A stretch of DNA of 64,000 nt from Cinclus cinclus (Eukaryota; Chordata; Aves; Passeriformes; Cinclidae). Location of the stretch: contig NC_085074.1 of NCBI RefSeq assembly GCF_963662255.1, positions 186,001-250,000 on the forward strand. The letters are read 5' to 3'. The notes under the pieces are model-generated. The model had not been told where the DNA came from, searched no databases, and worked only from the letters and a program-made list of their open reading frames with translations. This document shows positions 18,561-37,591 of this stretch, one piece after another. Made by a program: the position numbers and the translations under genes. Position 1 is the first letter of the stretch; each line of letters starts with the position of its first letter.

Positions 18561-19180
18561 CCTCCGACTCCTCCCCCTGTACGTGACCTGCACGGACCCC
18601 GGGCAGCGGTCGACGGGGTGTCCCCGTTCCGGAGTGGGGGAGATCCCGGTTGGGGGGCCTGAGGGGTCCCTGTGAGCCTGACGGGGTTTGGGGCGTTAGG
18701 GTTGGAGGTTTGGGGAGGCGCTCTTGTGTCCTCGGGGATGTTTGGGGGGGTCCAGTGCCGCGGGGAGGAGGAGTGTCCCAGAGGGAGTGTGTTGGGGGCC
18801 ACTCTTGCCTCGGATATCCGGGGGTCTATGCAGGGCCTGGGTCCATTTGGGGGAGGTGGGTCCTGGGGGAATCTGATGGCCAAGGTGTATTTTGTGGAGA
18901 CTTCAGGGGGGGACTTTTGGAGAGGGTGGGATGGTGCAGTCACCGGGATGATTTTGGGGATACCCTGGGTTAGGAGGAGAGGGGAGGAAGGGAGGCTGAG
19001 GTGGTGCATGTGCAGAGTGAGAGTCAGACCCGAACGTGGTTTGTGTTTTGGGGGTGTAGAAGATCATTTTCAGGGGGACTGTTGTGTGTTGGGATGACAG
19101 TGATGGCCAGGTAGGAGCCAGGACCCTTAATTCTCCAGTTTATTTTCCAGACCCAGTGTTAGACCCCCACGTCCTACACC
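18561..19180 (+). other. Spacer or 5' UTR intron upstream of POLD2
   Basis: G-rich sequence with long frames on both strands but no recognisable protein. It probably belongs to a POLD2 5' UTR intron, ending near the acceptor-like run at 19130-19150. Confidence 0.4.
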
Positions 19181-22100
19181 ATGTTTTCGGAACAGGCAGC
19201 CCCCATGGCACAGGGGCTGCTGGCCCCTCCCTCGGCCGAGCCCCCCACCTTCCCCAGGGTGCCTGGGTCAGGATACTCGGACTGCTCACAGCCCTTCCAG
19301 CTGGGCGAGCGTGGCTTCTCCCGGCAGTACGCCCACATATACGCCGTGCGCCTTGCTGGGATGCGACCAGGCCTGGAGCGGCGCGCACGGAGCCGGTGGG
19401 GTGAGCCCAGGGGAATCTTCCCCGTTACCAGGAAAAACACTGAGGGGATGCAGCGTGTCTAGGGGTAGGAACAAAGCTGGGGGAGGGCTGGAACACCAGG
19501 AGCAGCTGGGCGGCCTCAGCCTGGAGAAAAATGAGGTTCAGGGAGGACCTTCTGGCTCTGCACAACTTCTTGGCAGGAGGGTGCAGCCAGCAGGGGATCT
19601 GGCTCTGCTCCCAGGAAACAAGGGACAGGACAAGAGGACGCAACCTCAAGTTGCACCAGGAGAGGTTCTGATTGGGTATTGGGTAAATTCCTTCATGGAA
19701 AGGGCTGTCCAGGCCTGGCACAGACTGTCCAAGGCAGTGCTGGAATCCCCATCCCTGTGGGGAAATAACGGCTGTGTGGATGTGGCACTTGGGAACATAT
19801 GTTAGTGGTGACCTTGACAAGAAACATCTGTGGAGCTGCCTTCAGATTTTATGTATGTTTTTGACCAGATTTATATCTGGAGTCCAGAAGTGAGTGAGTG
19901 TTCGCATCTTCAGGTAGGATGTACCCTGCAGGCATCCTTGGGGGCCAGATCCATCTCTGTTGGGGGTAGTCCATCCCTGCCAGGCTGGGATCCACCCACA
20001 ACCTTCCTGCAACCTGAGCAGCTTCAGTGTACCCATTTCTGCCAGTCTCCAGCCTTGACAGGGGATGTGCAGCAGAGCCCAGCTGAAACAGCTCAGCCCA
20101 TCAGCTCTGGGAGGCACAGTAGTAATGGGATAATTTGCAGCAGGATTATGTGTTAGTTCTGCTGCAGCTCCCACCTGGAGTTATGACCTTGGGACAAACT
20201 GCATTCCCCATCACAGATAGAAGTGGGGGATGTGGGCAGGGAGAACACAGTTGTCTTTGTCACATCGCCCCACACACTTTTGGGACCAGGAGTTGAGTGC
20301 AAGGTTTGTCAGGTTGGGGCTGGACAGCCTGGGCCAGGAAGTGGGGCTTAGGGGGGTGAGAGGTGCTGGTTGTACTGGGGGGAAGGGAGGGAGCTGTTTC
20401 CTGGCTGGGGGGTTGTGGTTCTGCGGGTGGGACCCTCGTGCTCAGAGTTTCCATCCGCGGGATGAAGCAATGCTGGTGCTGCTGGGGTTCTGCCCCCCTC
20501 CCCCCCCCCAGCCTGGGCATGGGCTGTAATCGAATTTCCTTTGGCTTTGCCCTTCTATGGGCAAAAACCCCTTTCAGTGGACGCTTTTGGGCCGGATGTG
20601 TGTTCTTGTACTCTCCCCAGCCCTGTCAGCTGTGTGGAAGCAAAGCCAGTGCTTGTCTCATGGCGGATGTCATTCCTTGGTTGGCCACCCTGGAGTTTGC
20701 CAAGTGTGACAGGACCCCGTGGTTTGTACAGCTCCACCTCCTGAAGTCCTGGGATGGGACCAGATTTTGGGGGTTGTCGCCTGGCAGGAAGTGCCTGCAG
20801 GCAAAAATATGGAAAGTACAACTCCCTCCCCCCCGAACACACATTCTGGGGAGTTTGAGCCAAAAATAAGAAACTTCAACAGGACTGTTTTTGTTCTGAC
20901 TCAGAGGATTTGCGTTCCTGGGCTCAGGAATCCATGTTTCCAGCATGGGGTCCCAGGGATGGCAGCAGAGTGCTCTCCCTGGGACAAGAGGCACGTTCAG
21001 CAGCACATGATGAGCAAAGTGAGATTTTTGGGAGGAGAAATGTCACCCAGAAAGGCTGAGGAGCTGGCACAGGCAGTGTTGTTTCAGGAGAGGAGACTAG
21101 GAGCGGGTTCCTTGCTCTCCTCCAGGCCTGGGGCTCAGGATAGACTTCACAGCCTGATTTAAATGGGGAATGACAGTCCCACAGCCACATACTGAATGAG
21201 AGGACACACGCTGGGTGGGGCTGAAGCACCTGTGGGTCCCTGGGGATGGTATAAGAAGTTTTGGGCTCACCTTGTGGTGAGGGAGATATTTGCTCCTCAG
21301 CCATAAAGTGAATGCAGCTGGGGCTGTGATGGTTCTTGCAGCTCCTGAGGTTCTCCCAGCCTGTATCCCCTGTGGATCCTGCCTAAAGCCCGGGGACCTG
21401 TCAGCATACCAGGATCTTCTCTGGATGTGATGGGGATCCTGAATCCCAGCAAGGATCTGGGGCAGAGGATCTGGCCCTGGCAGAGATCAGGCTTGGGGGT
21501 GTTGAGTGATCTGCCTGTCAGCTCTGAGTAGGATGTTTGTTCGGGTTTTTGATTGAAGAGCAGGAACCATGCCCAAGAGCAGGAACACTGCATTTTGGAC
21601 CCTTCCTGGACAGAGCTGTAACTGGAAGCTAAATACAGCGTCATGACCCAGCTTTCCCCCCAGCACAGAGGAAATGCTTGCAGGCTCTGGAATGCTCCTC
21701 AGCCCCATCTGGCCTGCACATGTCTGTTAGGCGCCGTGCCTCGAGGAAAAGCAGGAAGCTTCCCAACATTCCCCAGCACTTCTTGCTGGCCTCAATGCTG
21801 GGGCCCTTCAGCTACCCCTGCCAGCCCTGCTCTGTGCCCACCATCACATTGAGGGCCACTTACCCACGTCTCTCCACAGGGAATGACATTGCGCTGCGGA
21901 AGCTCTCGGAGCTGCAGGCAGGAGAGAAGTGCTGCGTGGTGGGGACACTCTTCAAGGCCATGCAGCTCCAGCCCTCCATCCTGCAGGAGATCAGTGAAGA
22001 GGTAATGGGGTTACCCCCTCCTCCTCCGCCTCTTCCACGCAGCTCAGGGGGTTTTCCCAGTACACCTGAGAGCTCAGCTGGGTTTCCATAGTTTTCCTGT

Positions 22101-24627
22101 GTTCTTTGTAGCCAGGGAACTGGCTGAGATTTGAGCAGGATCACCTGTGCCCAGCCTGTCTCTAGATGCTACCTTGGTGCCACCTCTTGGTGCCTGTGTT
22201 TGTGTTCCTTATGAAGTCATGGAAACACAGAATGGGTTGGGTTGGAAGAGACCTTAAAGCTCATCCCTGGGCTGGGATACCTTCCACTAGCCCAGGTTGC
22301 TCCAAGCCCCATCCAGCCTGGCCTTGAAAATTTCCAGGGATCCAGAGGCAGCCCCAGCTTCTCTGAGCAACCTGTGGCAGGGCCTGACCACCCTCACAGG
22401 CTATTTCTTCCTAATATCCAATCTAAACCCACCCTTTGTCCATCTTTCCCCCTCCCCACTTGCCACCACTCTTGCTCAGTGAAACTGGCCCATCTAGCGG
22501 GGTCCAGCTGCCAGGGTCCCCAGCTGGGGTGTTCGCTGTACTGGTGATGAGGCTGGGAAGGGTCTTTGGGGGCTGCTGATCCTTGCTGAGTCTGTCAGAG
22601 CTGTCCCTGTGCCCTTGCAGCACAACCTCGTGCCTCAGCCACCTCTGCCCAAGTACATCCAACCCTCTGATGAGCTGATCCTGGAGGACGAGCTGCAGCG
22701 GATCAAGCTGGAAGGAGCCATTGATGTGCAGAGGCTGGTGACAGGTAAGGGACAGTGGTGGCTCTGTAGTGGCAGTCACCCTGCAGGGGCTTGCCAGGGC
22801 TGACCTGACCAGGCCTGCTTTGCCGTAGGGACCATCTTGGCTGTATATGGCTGTGAGCAGGATGATGGCAGATTCCTGGTGGAGGATCATTGCTTCGCTG
22901 ACTTGCCACCCCCGCTGCCCTGGAATGGGCCCAGCTCTGACCAGTGAGTCAGCAGCAGCAGGGCTGGGATTGGCCCTGTGACCCTGATGTGTCTCTGAGC
23001 CCCTTGTGCCAAGAGGACTGGCAGGGGGTCCAGGTCCCCTGCCCCAGCTCTCTGAAGCCTCTAAGTTTGTGAGTGTGGCACACTGCCTGAGCCTCTCCAT
23101 CCATCCATCCAGGTTTGTGCTGCTGGCCTCAGGACTGGGGCTGGGCAGTGTGAGTGGCGAGGCCCTGCTGAGCACTCAGCTGCTAGTGGATGTGGTGACA
23201 GGGCAGCTGGGTGCAGAGGGTGAGCAGAGCTGTGCTGCCCACATCACTCGTGTCATTCTGGCTGGGAATCTGCTGAGCCAGAACACACAGAGCCGAGACA
23301 CTATCAACAAGGTACGGCAAGGGTCTGTGGCTTCAGTGCTCCTGGGGTGCTGGGAGGGTGGGGGGCACAGAGGGGGAGTGCAGGGTTGTCCCTCACTGTC
23401 TTCCTGCTCATCCAGGCCAAATACTTGACCAAGAAGACACAGGCTGCAAGTGTGGAGGCTGTGAAGATGCTGGATGAGATCCTGCTGCAGCTCTGTGTGA
23501 GTGCTCAGGGTTGGCAGGGGAATCGGGTTCCTTTGGGGGAGGGAGCCTTGTTCCTGAGAGGGGAATCTGGAGTGCAGGGTGGCAAAACCCCCTTCCCCAG
23601 CATCCAGCTTCCCTTTGAGCACCCCACATGGGGAGGCAGATCACAGCCCAGCTCCAAATCCTTCTGGGATCTGGACTCTTGTGAAGCCAAGCAGGGGTCC
23701 TGGGGGAAAGGAGCAGCAGTGGCACTAGGACTTTGCTCAGAGTCCCCTAGGAGGGCACTTTGGCCACCTGGTTGATCCTCACTCTACCTACAGACTTCTG
23801 TGCCTGTGGACGTGATGCCCGGCGAGTTTGACCCCACCAACTACACGATGCCACAGCAGCCCCTGCACCGCTGCATGCTGCCCCTGGCCAGTGTCTACGC
23901 CACTCTGCACCTCGTCACCAACCCTTACCAGGCCAGCCTGGACGGTGTCAGGTAAACAAACCTGGTGCACTACCAGCTCTGGTGACTGTCAATGGCATGG
24001 GACCATGGGATGGGTCCCAGCATGTCCAGCATCTAAAGCTCCCCTTCTTTACACCCCATAATGTAGGTTTTTGGGGACATCAGGACAAAACATCAGTGAT
24101 ATCTTCAAATACAGCAGCATGGATGACTACCTGGAGATCCTGGAGTGGACACTGCTGGCAGGACACATCAGCCCCACGGCCCCAGACACCCTGGGTATGG
24201 TGAGGGCTGGGGGATTGTTTAATGGGGGGACTTTTCCAGGGGCTCCTCCGCTAATTCCCATCTTCCCCAGGCTGTTACCCGTTCTACAAATCTGACCCGT
24301 TTATTCTCACTGAGTGCCCTCACGTCTACTTCTGCGGCAATGCGCCCCACTTCCAGTCCAAGCTGCTCCAAGGTGAGTCTTGCAGCACACCCCGATTCTT
24401 GCAGGGGCTGGGAACCTGTGCCAGGGGCTGCCAGGGTCTCCTCTGCTTGACACCCACCTGTGTTTGCAGGGAAGGAGGGGCAGCGGGTGCTGTTGGTGAC
24501 GGTGCCAGACTTCAGTGCCACACAGACTGCCTGCCTTGTCAACCTGCGCAACCTCACCTGCCAGCCCATCACCTTCTCTGGCTTTGGGGCTGACAGTGAT
24601 GACAGGGACATGGAAGTTGGACACTGA
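19181..24627 (+). CDS. POLD2: DNA polymerase delta subunit 2 (p50), complete, 10 exons
   Basis: POLD2 is the non-catalytic B subunit that bridges POLD1 to POLD3 in the replicative polymerase delta and serves in repair synthesis in the nucleus. Exons: 19181-19400, 21880-22001, 22621-22744, 22829-22943, 23113-23311, 23416-23496, 23794-23951, 24067-24194, 24271-24372, 24470-24627. Phases agree throughout and the product is 468 aa (human 469). The start [41 protein letters not shown] (start of the OB-fold), [20 protein letters not shown] and [15 protein letters not shown] (inactive phosphodiesterase-like domain) are almost identical to the human protein. It ends in an acidic tail ([11 protein letters not shown]). 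Intron 1 (2.5 kb) holds a CR1 copy. It converges on AEBP1. Confidence 0.97.
19465..19815 (+). mobile_element. CR1 LINE fragment in POLD2 intron 1
   Basis: Plus-oriented CR1 with ggcctcagcctggagaaaaa and ttcatggaaagggctgtcca. The extreme 3' end is truncated. Confidence 0.85.
22216..22446 (-). mobile_element. CR1 LINE fragment in POLD2 intron 2
   Basis: Begins aacacagaatgggttgggtt and continues through the standard CR1 complement to tctaaacccaccc. Confidence 0.87.
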
Positions 24628-24754
24628 CCACAGGGAGGGCACAGACTTCTCAAGCCCTCACCCCTCAAGGGGTCCTTTCACCCACTGCCTTTGTCTGTCC
24701 TCTGGGAGGGTGACAGAGCTGGGGAAGCACTTGGAGGGACAAGATGTTCATACC

Positions 24755-24760
24755 AATATA
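24755..24760 (+). terminator. Candidate POLD2 poly(A) signal (AATATA variant)
   Basis: No AATAAA or ATTAAA follows the POLD2 stop in the next 400 bases. The variant AATATA at this position, 130 bases after the stop, is the best candidate. It sits seven bases from the AEBP1 signal on the other strand. Confidence 0.45.
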
Positions 24761-24766
24761 ACTTCA

Positions 24767-24772
24767 TTTATT
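24767..24772 (-). terminator. AEBP1 poly(A) signal
   Basis: TTTATT on the plus strand is AATAAA on the minus strand, about 285 bases after the AEBP1 stop codon. Confidence 0.8.
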
Positions 24773-25056
24773 TGTGTAACAAAAACTGTATGGAGGGGAG
24801 AAAGGCTGTGCCTGCCTCCATGGGCCCTGCCCAGGAGAGCAGTACCACTCCTGCCACCCCACTGGAACACGGACAGTGGATGTAGCATGTCCCTGACAGC
24901 ACTCAGATGTTGGCAACAATGCCCACAGCCCTTGGAAGCAGCAAGGTGTGGGGCTGGAGCCCATCTAGAACAGCTGCCTGGGCTCAGAGAAGATGTTGGT
25001 AGCGGATGCCAAAGCATCCAACCATAGCTTGAAGCAGAGTGAGGGGTGAAGTGTCC

Positions 25057-32084
<7,028 letters not shown>

Positions 32085-32460
32085 CGCGCTCCCCACCGAC
32101 CCCGCTCCCCGAGAGTCCCGAGAGCCCCGGACGGGCGGGCTGGGGGCGGTGCTGCAGCCGAGGGCGGGATCCGCTCGGCACCGAGGTGGCACTAGCGCTC
32201 AATGGGACCGGGACGGCACTGAACGGGACGGGCAGCGACACTATGACTGTCGCCGGCCCTGTAGTGACTGCACAGGGGCCAGGACTGCTGGGTACCCGCA
32301 CTGACACTGCGCGGGACTGGCGCTGCCTGGCACCGTCACTGGCAGTGGCACCGGGACTAGCACCGGGACTGGCAGTGGCACTGCCGGGGATCCGCGCCGC
32401 GCAAGCACCCGCACCTGCACTGTCACCGGGGCTGGCATTGGCACCGACCCTGTGCCACCA
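32085..32460 (-). promoter_or_regulatory. GC-rich AEBP1 upstream region with a 12-bp GGCAC-type repeat
   Basis: The first 110 bases upstream of the AEBP1 ATG are GC- and CpG-rich and probably hold the 5' UTR and promoter. From about 32200 the sequence becomes a degenerate tandem repeat (ggcaccgggact, ggcactggcagt). No TATA box was noticed. Confidence 0.5.
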
Positions 32461-32579
32461 CACCAACCCCACCTGTGCCCCACGTGCCGTGTAGGGCCTG
32501 GGCTCAGGGCTGGCATTAGCCCGGGCGCTGGCACTGCCCCGCAGCAGCGGCACCTACACCGCACTCCCTAGCACAGGCG

Positions 32580-33010
32580 GGCACATGGCACACGCCGGTA
32601 CCCCCTGTACCCCCGGCACCCCCGCGGCTGCAGCACACACAGGCACAGCGCCTCACACCCCAGCGCTGCGCCACACGGGGACCGGGCACACACCCACTGC
32701 ATCCGTGACACCGCGGGCACAGCACACACAAACCACCTCACTGGAGCAGCACACGGACATGCTGCTCGTGTTAGGACACTGAATGCGGGACATACATAGC
32801 CCACAGAACATGCACTGCACATGCACACAGAATACACACACATGGGTCGCACACCACACCATGGACCTGGAACTCAGAACACACATGGTACACACACACT
32901 GAACATGAGACCCTGTACACGCATGGCAGCGCCTTGGGCTGGCCACACACGGAGGAAGCACATACTGGGGATGCAGTGCACACGCTCTGCGCACACTACA
33001 CACGCATTAC
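32580..33010. repeat. CA-rich degenerate simple repeat
   Basis: Cacacac-rich, low-complexity DNA (for example cacacatgggtcgcacacca) between AEBP1 and the CAPG pseudogene. There is no gene here. Confidence 0.6.
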
Positions 33011-33379
33011 CCGTGTGATCCGCCCGAGACCCCGCTTGCAGGGTTGAGGTTCAGGCTGGGGCTGGTGCCCCCTGGGGGGTGCAGGGGGTGATGCTGGGGG
33101 TGCACTGGGTGTCCCCCACCCGCCCGGGCCCTGCAGGCTCCCTGGGCCGCAGTGGCAGCAGGGCCACGTGGCAGCTCAGGCAGCCCGCGATCGTCACATG
33201 CGTGACCACCCCCCCCCACCCCGCTTCGTCACACACGGCCCCCCGTGCCCCCCCCAGCCATGACTCACTGTCCAGCAATGCTGGGGCCTGCCGGGAGTTG
33301 GGGAGCCCCACCTGCTTTCCCAGTGTCTCCCAGTGCAGCCCAGTGACTTGCCAGTGCCTTCCCAGTGCCTCTGCTGCAA

Positions 33380-34230
33380 CCCCTACTCCACCTCACACAG
33401 CCCCCAGGAATGCCCCCCCTTCCAGTTCCACTCTCACTACCACTACAGTCTCCCCAGCCTGTCATGGCTCCCGCAGCACAGCCCCGAGTAGAATTCCCCT
33501 CCCTCCCCTCACTATAGTCTTCCCCTAGTACAGCCCTCTCATTCCCAGTACAAATCCCCCCACCAGTAACAGCTCCCAGTATAGCCCCCCCAATCCCAGT
33601 CCCCTGTAGACGACCCAGTACAGTCCCTCAGCCACTACAGCCCCCTTCCAGTTCAGCTCCACCCCCATACAGCCCACCCACTACAGCTCCCAGTATAATC
33701 TTCACGTCCAGTATAGTACCCCCCTTCCCAATTACGATGCCACCTTACCCGGACCTCCAGAGCTGCCCCAGCCCCTGGCAGGGGGGCAGAGGCCTGGGAC
33801 CCTAGGGTGAATGGCCCACACGTGGCACAGAAGGGATGGGGCTGCTGGGAGGGGTGGGTGGTCCTGGAAAGGGTAGGTCCCAGTAGGATGGGGTAGGGTG
33901 TCATCAGGGTGGGGGGGGTCCCATGAGGGTCCCGGCGGGATGGGGATCCCAGAGTGGGTCCAGGAGGATGGATGTCCCAGCAATGGGGTCGGGGGTTCCC
34001 CTGAGAGTGTGGTGGTCCAACAGCATTGAGGAGGTGTTCAGGAGGAGGGAGTTCCTCAGGAGGGTACGCGGAATTGTGGAGGGTCCACCAGTGTGAAGAC
34101 GGATCCCAGTGGGGTGGAGGTCCCATCAAGATGTGGAGGCAGGGAGGGTGTCCCATGAAGAAGGGGTCTCCAGGAGGGTGCGAGTCTCAGGAGGGTGGGG
34201 GTCCCAGGGCTCAGTAACACCCCCCCCCCC
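33380..34230. repeat. Two adjacent degenerate minisatellites upstream of CAPG pseudogene
   Basis: At 33380-33730 the phrase cccagtacagcccc recurs about every 20 bases. At 33850-34215 the phrase ggtcccatgaggagggtgt recurs in variant form about every 30 bases. The stretch ends in a 14-C run at 34220-34233. No coding content was recognised. Confidence 0.6.
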
Positions 34231-34559
34231 CCCACCTCCAGTGCGAGGGGCCGCACCCGAGGCCACATTTTCCCTCCGGGGCATCCCAGCCCTGGCGCCC
34301 CCCCATTCCCCGCCCTCACTCGCCATCCTTGTCCCCACCTTTTCCTGCGCCTGAGTCACTCCAGGCGCCTTCCGACTGGTGGATCGTCCGCAGCATCGGA
34401 CGGAGCCGGGCGCTGTCGGGGCATCTCTTGGGGATCCGTTCGTCCGTCGGAGGCCCGTCCGTCGCTCTCTCGGAGGGAGGCGCTGTCGGGTTGTCCGTCT
34501 GTCCGTCATGGGCTGTACTCCTCGCGGGTCTGTCTTGGGAGCATCCCGCCCCCGTGGGG

Positions 34560-34935
34560 TCTGTCTGTCTGACGGGGTGCCCATCTACCCTTCTAGCTGT
34601 ATGTCAGGACACCTCTGGCTGTTGGGGTATCTGTCCTTTTTCCTAGGTGTCCATTTATTGGGTTGTCTGTCTGTCCACGGAAGTCTCCCCCTACCCATAG
34701 GTGTCCATCTGTATGTAGGGGTGTCTGTCCATCCTCTGGGTGTCTGTCTGCCCACTGGGGTGTCCATCTACCTCATGTGGTGTCCATGTGTGCATTCAGG
34801 TGTTTGTCTGTCCTTCTAGGTGTCCATCTGGGCATCCAGTTGCCCTTCTGGATGTCTGTCTATCAGGGAGTCTTCTTGTTCTTCCGGTGTCCGTTGGGCA
34901 TCCATCTGTCTTTCTGGGTATTAATCTGTCTGCTG
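34560..34935. repeat. Degenerate GTGTCTGTCTGTCC minisatellite
   Basis: Variants of ggtgtccatctg and gtgtctgtctgtcc alternate over 370 bases just upstream of the first CAPG-like exon. No coding function is inferred. Confidence 0.75.
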
Positions 34936-35048
34936 GGGTGACCTTGACTTCCCTCCTGGCTCTCCATCCTTTGCAACCATCTCACGGTGTCTCCCCATCC
35001 ACAGGTCTATCTGGCCATCCATCTCTCTGTCCCCACAGCCCTACCACC

Positions 35049-36979
35049 ATGCACACCACTCTTCCCAAAAGGTACGCCCTCCCCACTCCCCCCCATGCCC
35101 CTGATTGCTCCCATCTGACCCCACCCACCACCCCACAGTGGTTCCCCTTTCGGCCCTGGTGCCACCAGCCTGGGGCTGCACTCTGGCAGGTGGAGCAGCC
35201 AGTGGAGGTCCTCGAGGCCACCATGGGCGTTTTTGTTTTCTTTTCGGGGAACATTTACCTGGTTCTGCACAATGGGCTGGAGGTGCAAGCCCACTTCACC
35301 TGTGGGTGGGTAAGCACGGGGGGATGGAGTGGTTGTGTGATGGTGCAGGCCAGGTGGGGGTGGGTGCTCACCTGGCTCCCTCAGGCCAGGACTCCTTGCA
35401 CGATGAGCAGGGCACCTGCGTCCTCCTCTCCACCCAACTGAGCTCACTGCTGGGCAAGCACCCTGTCACCCACCACAAGGTGCAGGGCAATGAGTCCAAC
35501 CTCTTCATGGACTGCTTCCCCCGCAGCCTCACCTACCAGGTATGGAGGTCCCCAGGGATGCTCGGGATGTTCCCAGTACTGAGCATTCCCACCAGGCTCC
35601 CAGCACGCCAGAGGGGTGCCCAGCATCACCCCTAGACTCTCTGCGCCCTCAGCACTCTGCTTCATCCTCGCTGAGCATGATGGCGCCCCTGGGGTGCTGG
35701 TCACTCCCAGAAGTGGCCACTGGGGCATTTCCCTAGCCATAGGGATGCTGGGTGGTTGGCATGTTTGTTCATCCATTGGAGTGTCCCTCTTCCCATCATG
35801 GCATCTCCTTCAGGTTCAGCTCCAGTGGCTGCTCCATCCCCAGCCTGGGTGAGGTGGGCTGAGGGCCACCATAGGGCAGTTCCATCACCACTGTCCCCCT
35901 CCCTGTCCCCAGACCTTCATCAATGTCCTGGAGCGTAGCAGGACACAGGAGCTGGCTGCTGCCCTCTGGGACAGTGAGCAGGGTGGCAAAGCATGCCTGG
36001 AGATTGTGGCTGATGGCAAGGAGCCACCCGAGATGGTCCAGGTATGTCCCCACTTGGCAGAGAGGGGCATGTGTGTGTCCCTGGGGTGGCTCTGTGACCC
36101 CCCAGTCTCATCTCCCAGCAGGTACTGGGACCCAAGCTCCCCTTGCAGGAGGGCAGCCCTGAGGAGGACGTGGTGGCTGACCAGAGCAACAGGGGCGCGG
36201 GATGTCCTCTACAAGAGAACGACACAGCAGGACACCATAATGGTACCAGGGCTGGGCATGCCATGTCCATGTCACCATGGTGGGCATAGGAGGTACATGA
36301 GGCTGGGCACAGACAAGGTACACCATGATTGCCCCCAAGAGTACATGAGGTTGGACATGGCCCAGGGACGCTCTGGTGACCCTTAGGAAAGCCACACAGA
36401 GCTGAGCATGGCCAGGAGATACCACAGAGCCCCTGGAGCAGGCAAGGATGAGCACTGCCAGAGTGGCTCAATGCAAGGGAGAGGACACTGGGCTGGAGAG
36501 GCCTCAGGCGACCCCGCAGTGAGGTCCCCTCCATGGGCAGGTGTCAGATGCAACAGGGTGCATGGACCTGACCAAGGTGGCCATGAGCCTGTTCTGCCCT
36601 GATGACTGCTTTGTGTTGGACAGTGCTGCTGGTGGGATGGTCTTCGTCTGGAAAGTTGCCCAGGGATGGGGACAGAGGGTGACACAGAGATAGGGACTGT
36701 CCCCAGAGTGGCTCTGTCATCCCCCTCTGCAAGGTACAAGGCCAACAAGGGGGAACACTAGGTGACTCTGAGGGTGGCTGAGGAGGTGATCGCTCACATG
36801 GGCCACCCACCTGAGACACAGGTGGGGTGAGGTGGGGAGGGGTGCCCAAGGGCTGGCATGGGAGCCATCACCTCCTCCTGATCCCTGTCCCCTACCTGTC
36901 CCTGTCCCCACAGGTGGAAATCCTGTCCTAGGGCCATGAGACACCCTTCTTCAAGCAGTTCTTCACCAGCTGGAAATGA
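35049..36979 (+). pseudogene. CAPG: Decayed macrophage-capping protein gene (gelsolin family), unitary pseudogene
   Basis: CAPG caps actin barbed ends. Exon remnants in the correct order: 35049-35071 (MHTTLPK), 35139-35309, 35385-35539 (DEQGTCVLLSTQL, KVQGNESNLFMDCFPRSL), 35913-36041 (NVLERSRTQELAAAL), 36122-36215 (VLGPKLPLQEGSPEED), 36541-36654 (VSDATGCMDLTKVA), about 36733-36821 and 36914-36979 (GHETPFFKQFFTSWK). Introns and most splice sites survive, so this is not a retrocopy. Lesions: a 1-base loss near 35190 (LH then TCTGG), a frameshift near 36195, TAG at 36759-36761 and at 36929-36931, no sequence for the two exons that should lie between 35540 and 35912, and no GT donor after 36215. 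It lies between AEBP1 and DBNL. Confidence 0.9.
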
Positions 36980-37059
36980 GCAGCAGGGGCCCATGGGGGC
37001 CTGACGCAGGGTGTGACCAGGCTTGTGCAGCTGTAATCAGCTTCCAGCAATGGCTATGC

Positions 37060-37565
37060 TCTGTTCAGCTTGTCCCTGCCACCATGCCATCCCTGTCCCT
37101 GTGCCTTTGCCCATCCCATCCCCATGCTGTTGGCATTCACATCCTTGTGCATCACATCCTTGACATACCATACCAAGCCTATGCCATCTCTACTGCTGTG
37201 ATGTCCCTGTGTCTTTGCCTGCACTATGCCCATGCCAGGCTCACCTCCATGTCATGCCCAAGACCTATTCCTGTGCCATTCCCATGCCCACACCATGCCC
37301 GAGCTCCTGCCCTCTCTGACAGCTCCATCCCCATGCTACCCCAATCTCCTCAGCATACCCAAACCCACCTCATTCTTGCCCTTATGCCATCCCCTCATCC
37401 CAATTCCTTTGCCAACCCCATGCTCATCTCTGTCCCCATACCATCCCAAGCCCATGCCATGCCCACAAGTCACTGCCCCCCACACTGCTGCCACAGCTTT
37501 GCCACCTGCATGTCCTCACCACCTTCTTTCATGTGCCTGTGCCACACTGTGCCCACACCTCTACC
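37060..37565. repeat. Degenerate CCATGCC-type repeat downstream of CAPG pseudogene
   Basis: Variants of catgccatccccatg recur across 500 bases following the CAPG stop. This may be the former 3' UTR or a separate array. Confidence 0.55.
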
Positions 37566-37585
37566 CCTGTGCTCAGGTCCTGGTG

Positions 37586-37591
37586 AATAAA
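37586..37591 (+). terminator. Relic poly(A) signal of the CAPG locus
   Basis: AATAAA about 600 bases after the CAPG terminal codon, followed by a GT-rich stretch. It is plausible as the original signal, but the assignment is by position only. Confidence 0.4.

Noticed and set aside
18260..19009. 249-aa minus-strand frame between NK-lysin and POLD2
   Set aside because: Lies in the CpG-rich POLD2 upstream region, with biased composition and no recognisable domain.
14157..19180. MYL7 between GCK and POLD2
   Set aside because: Looked for its EF-hand exons (human order GCK-MYL7-POLD2) and saw none. Only NK-lysin and repeats are present.
35049..36979. CAPG as a functional gene broken only by sequencing errors
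   Set aside because: Several independent lesions, including two missing exons and a lost donor, cannot all be base-calling errors, although single lesions could be.
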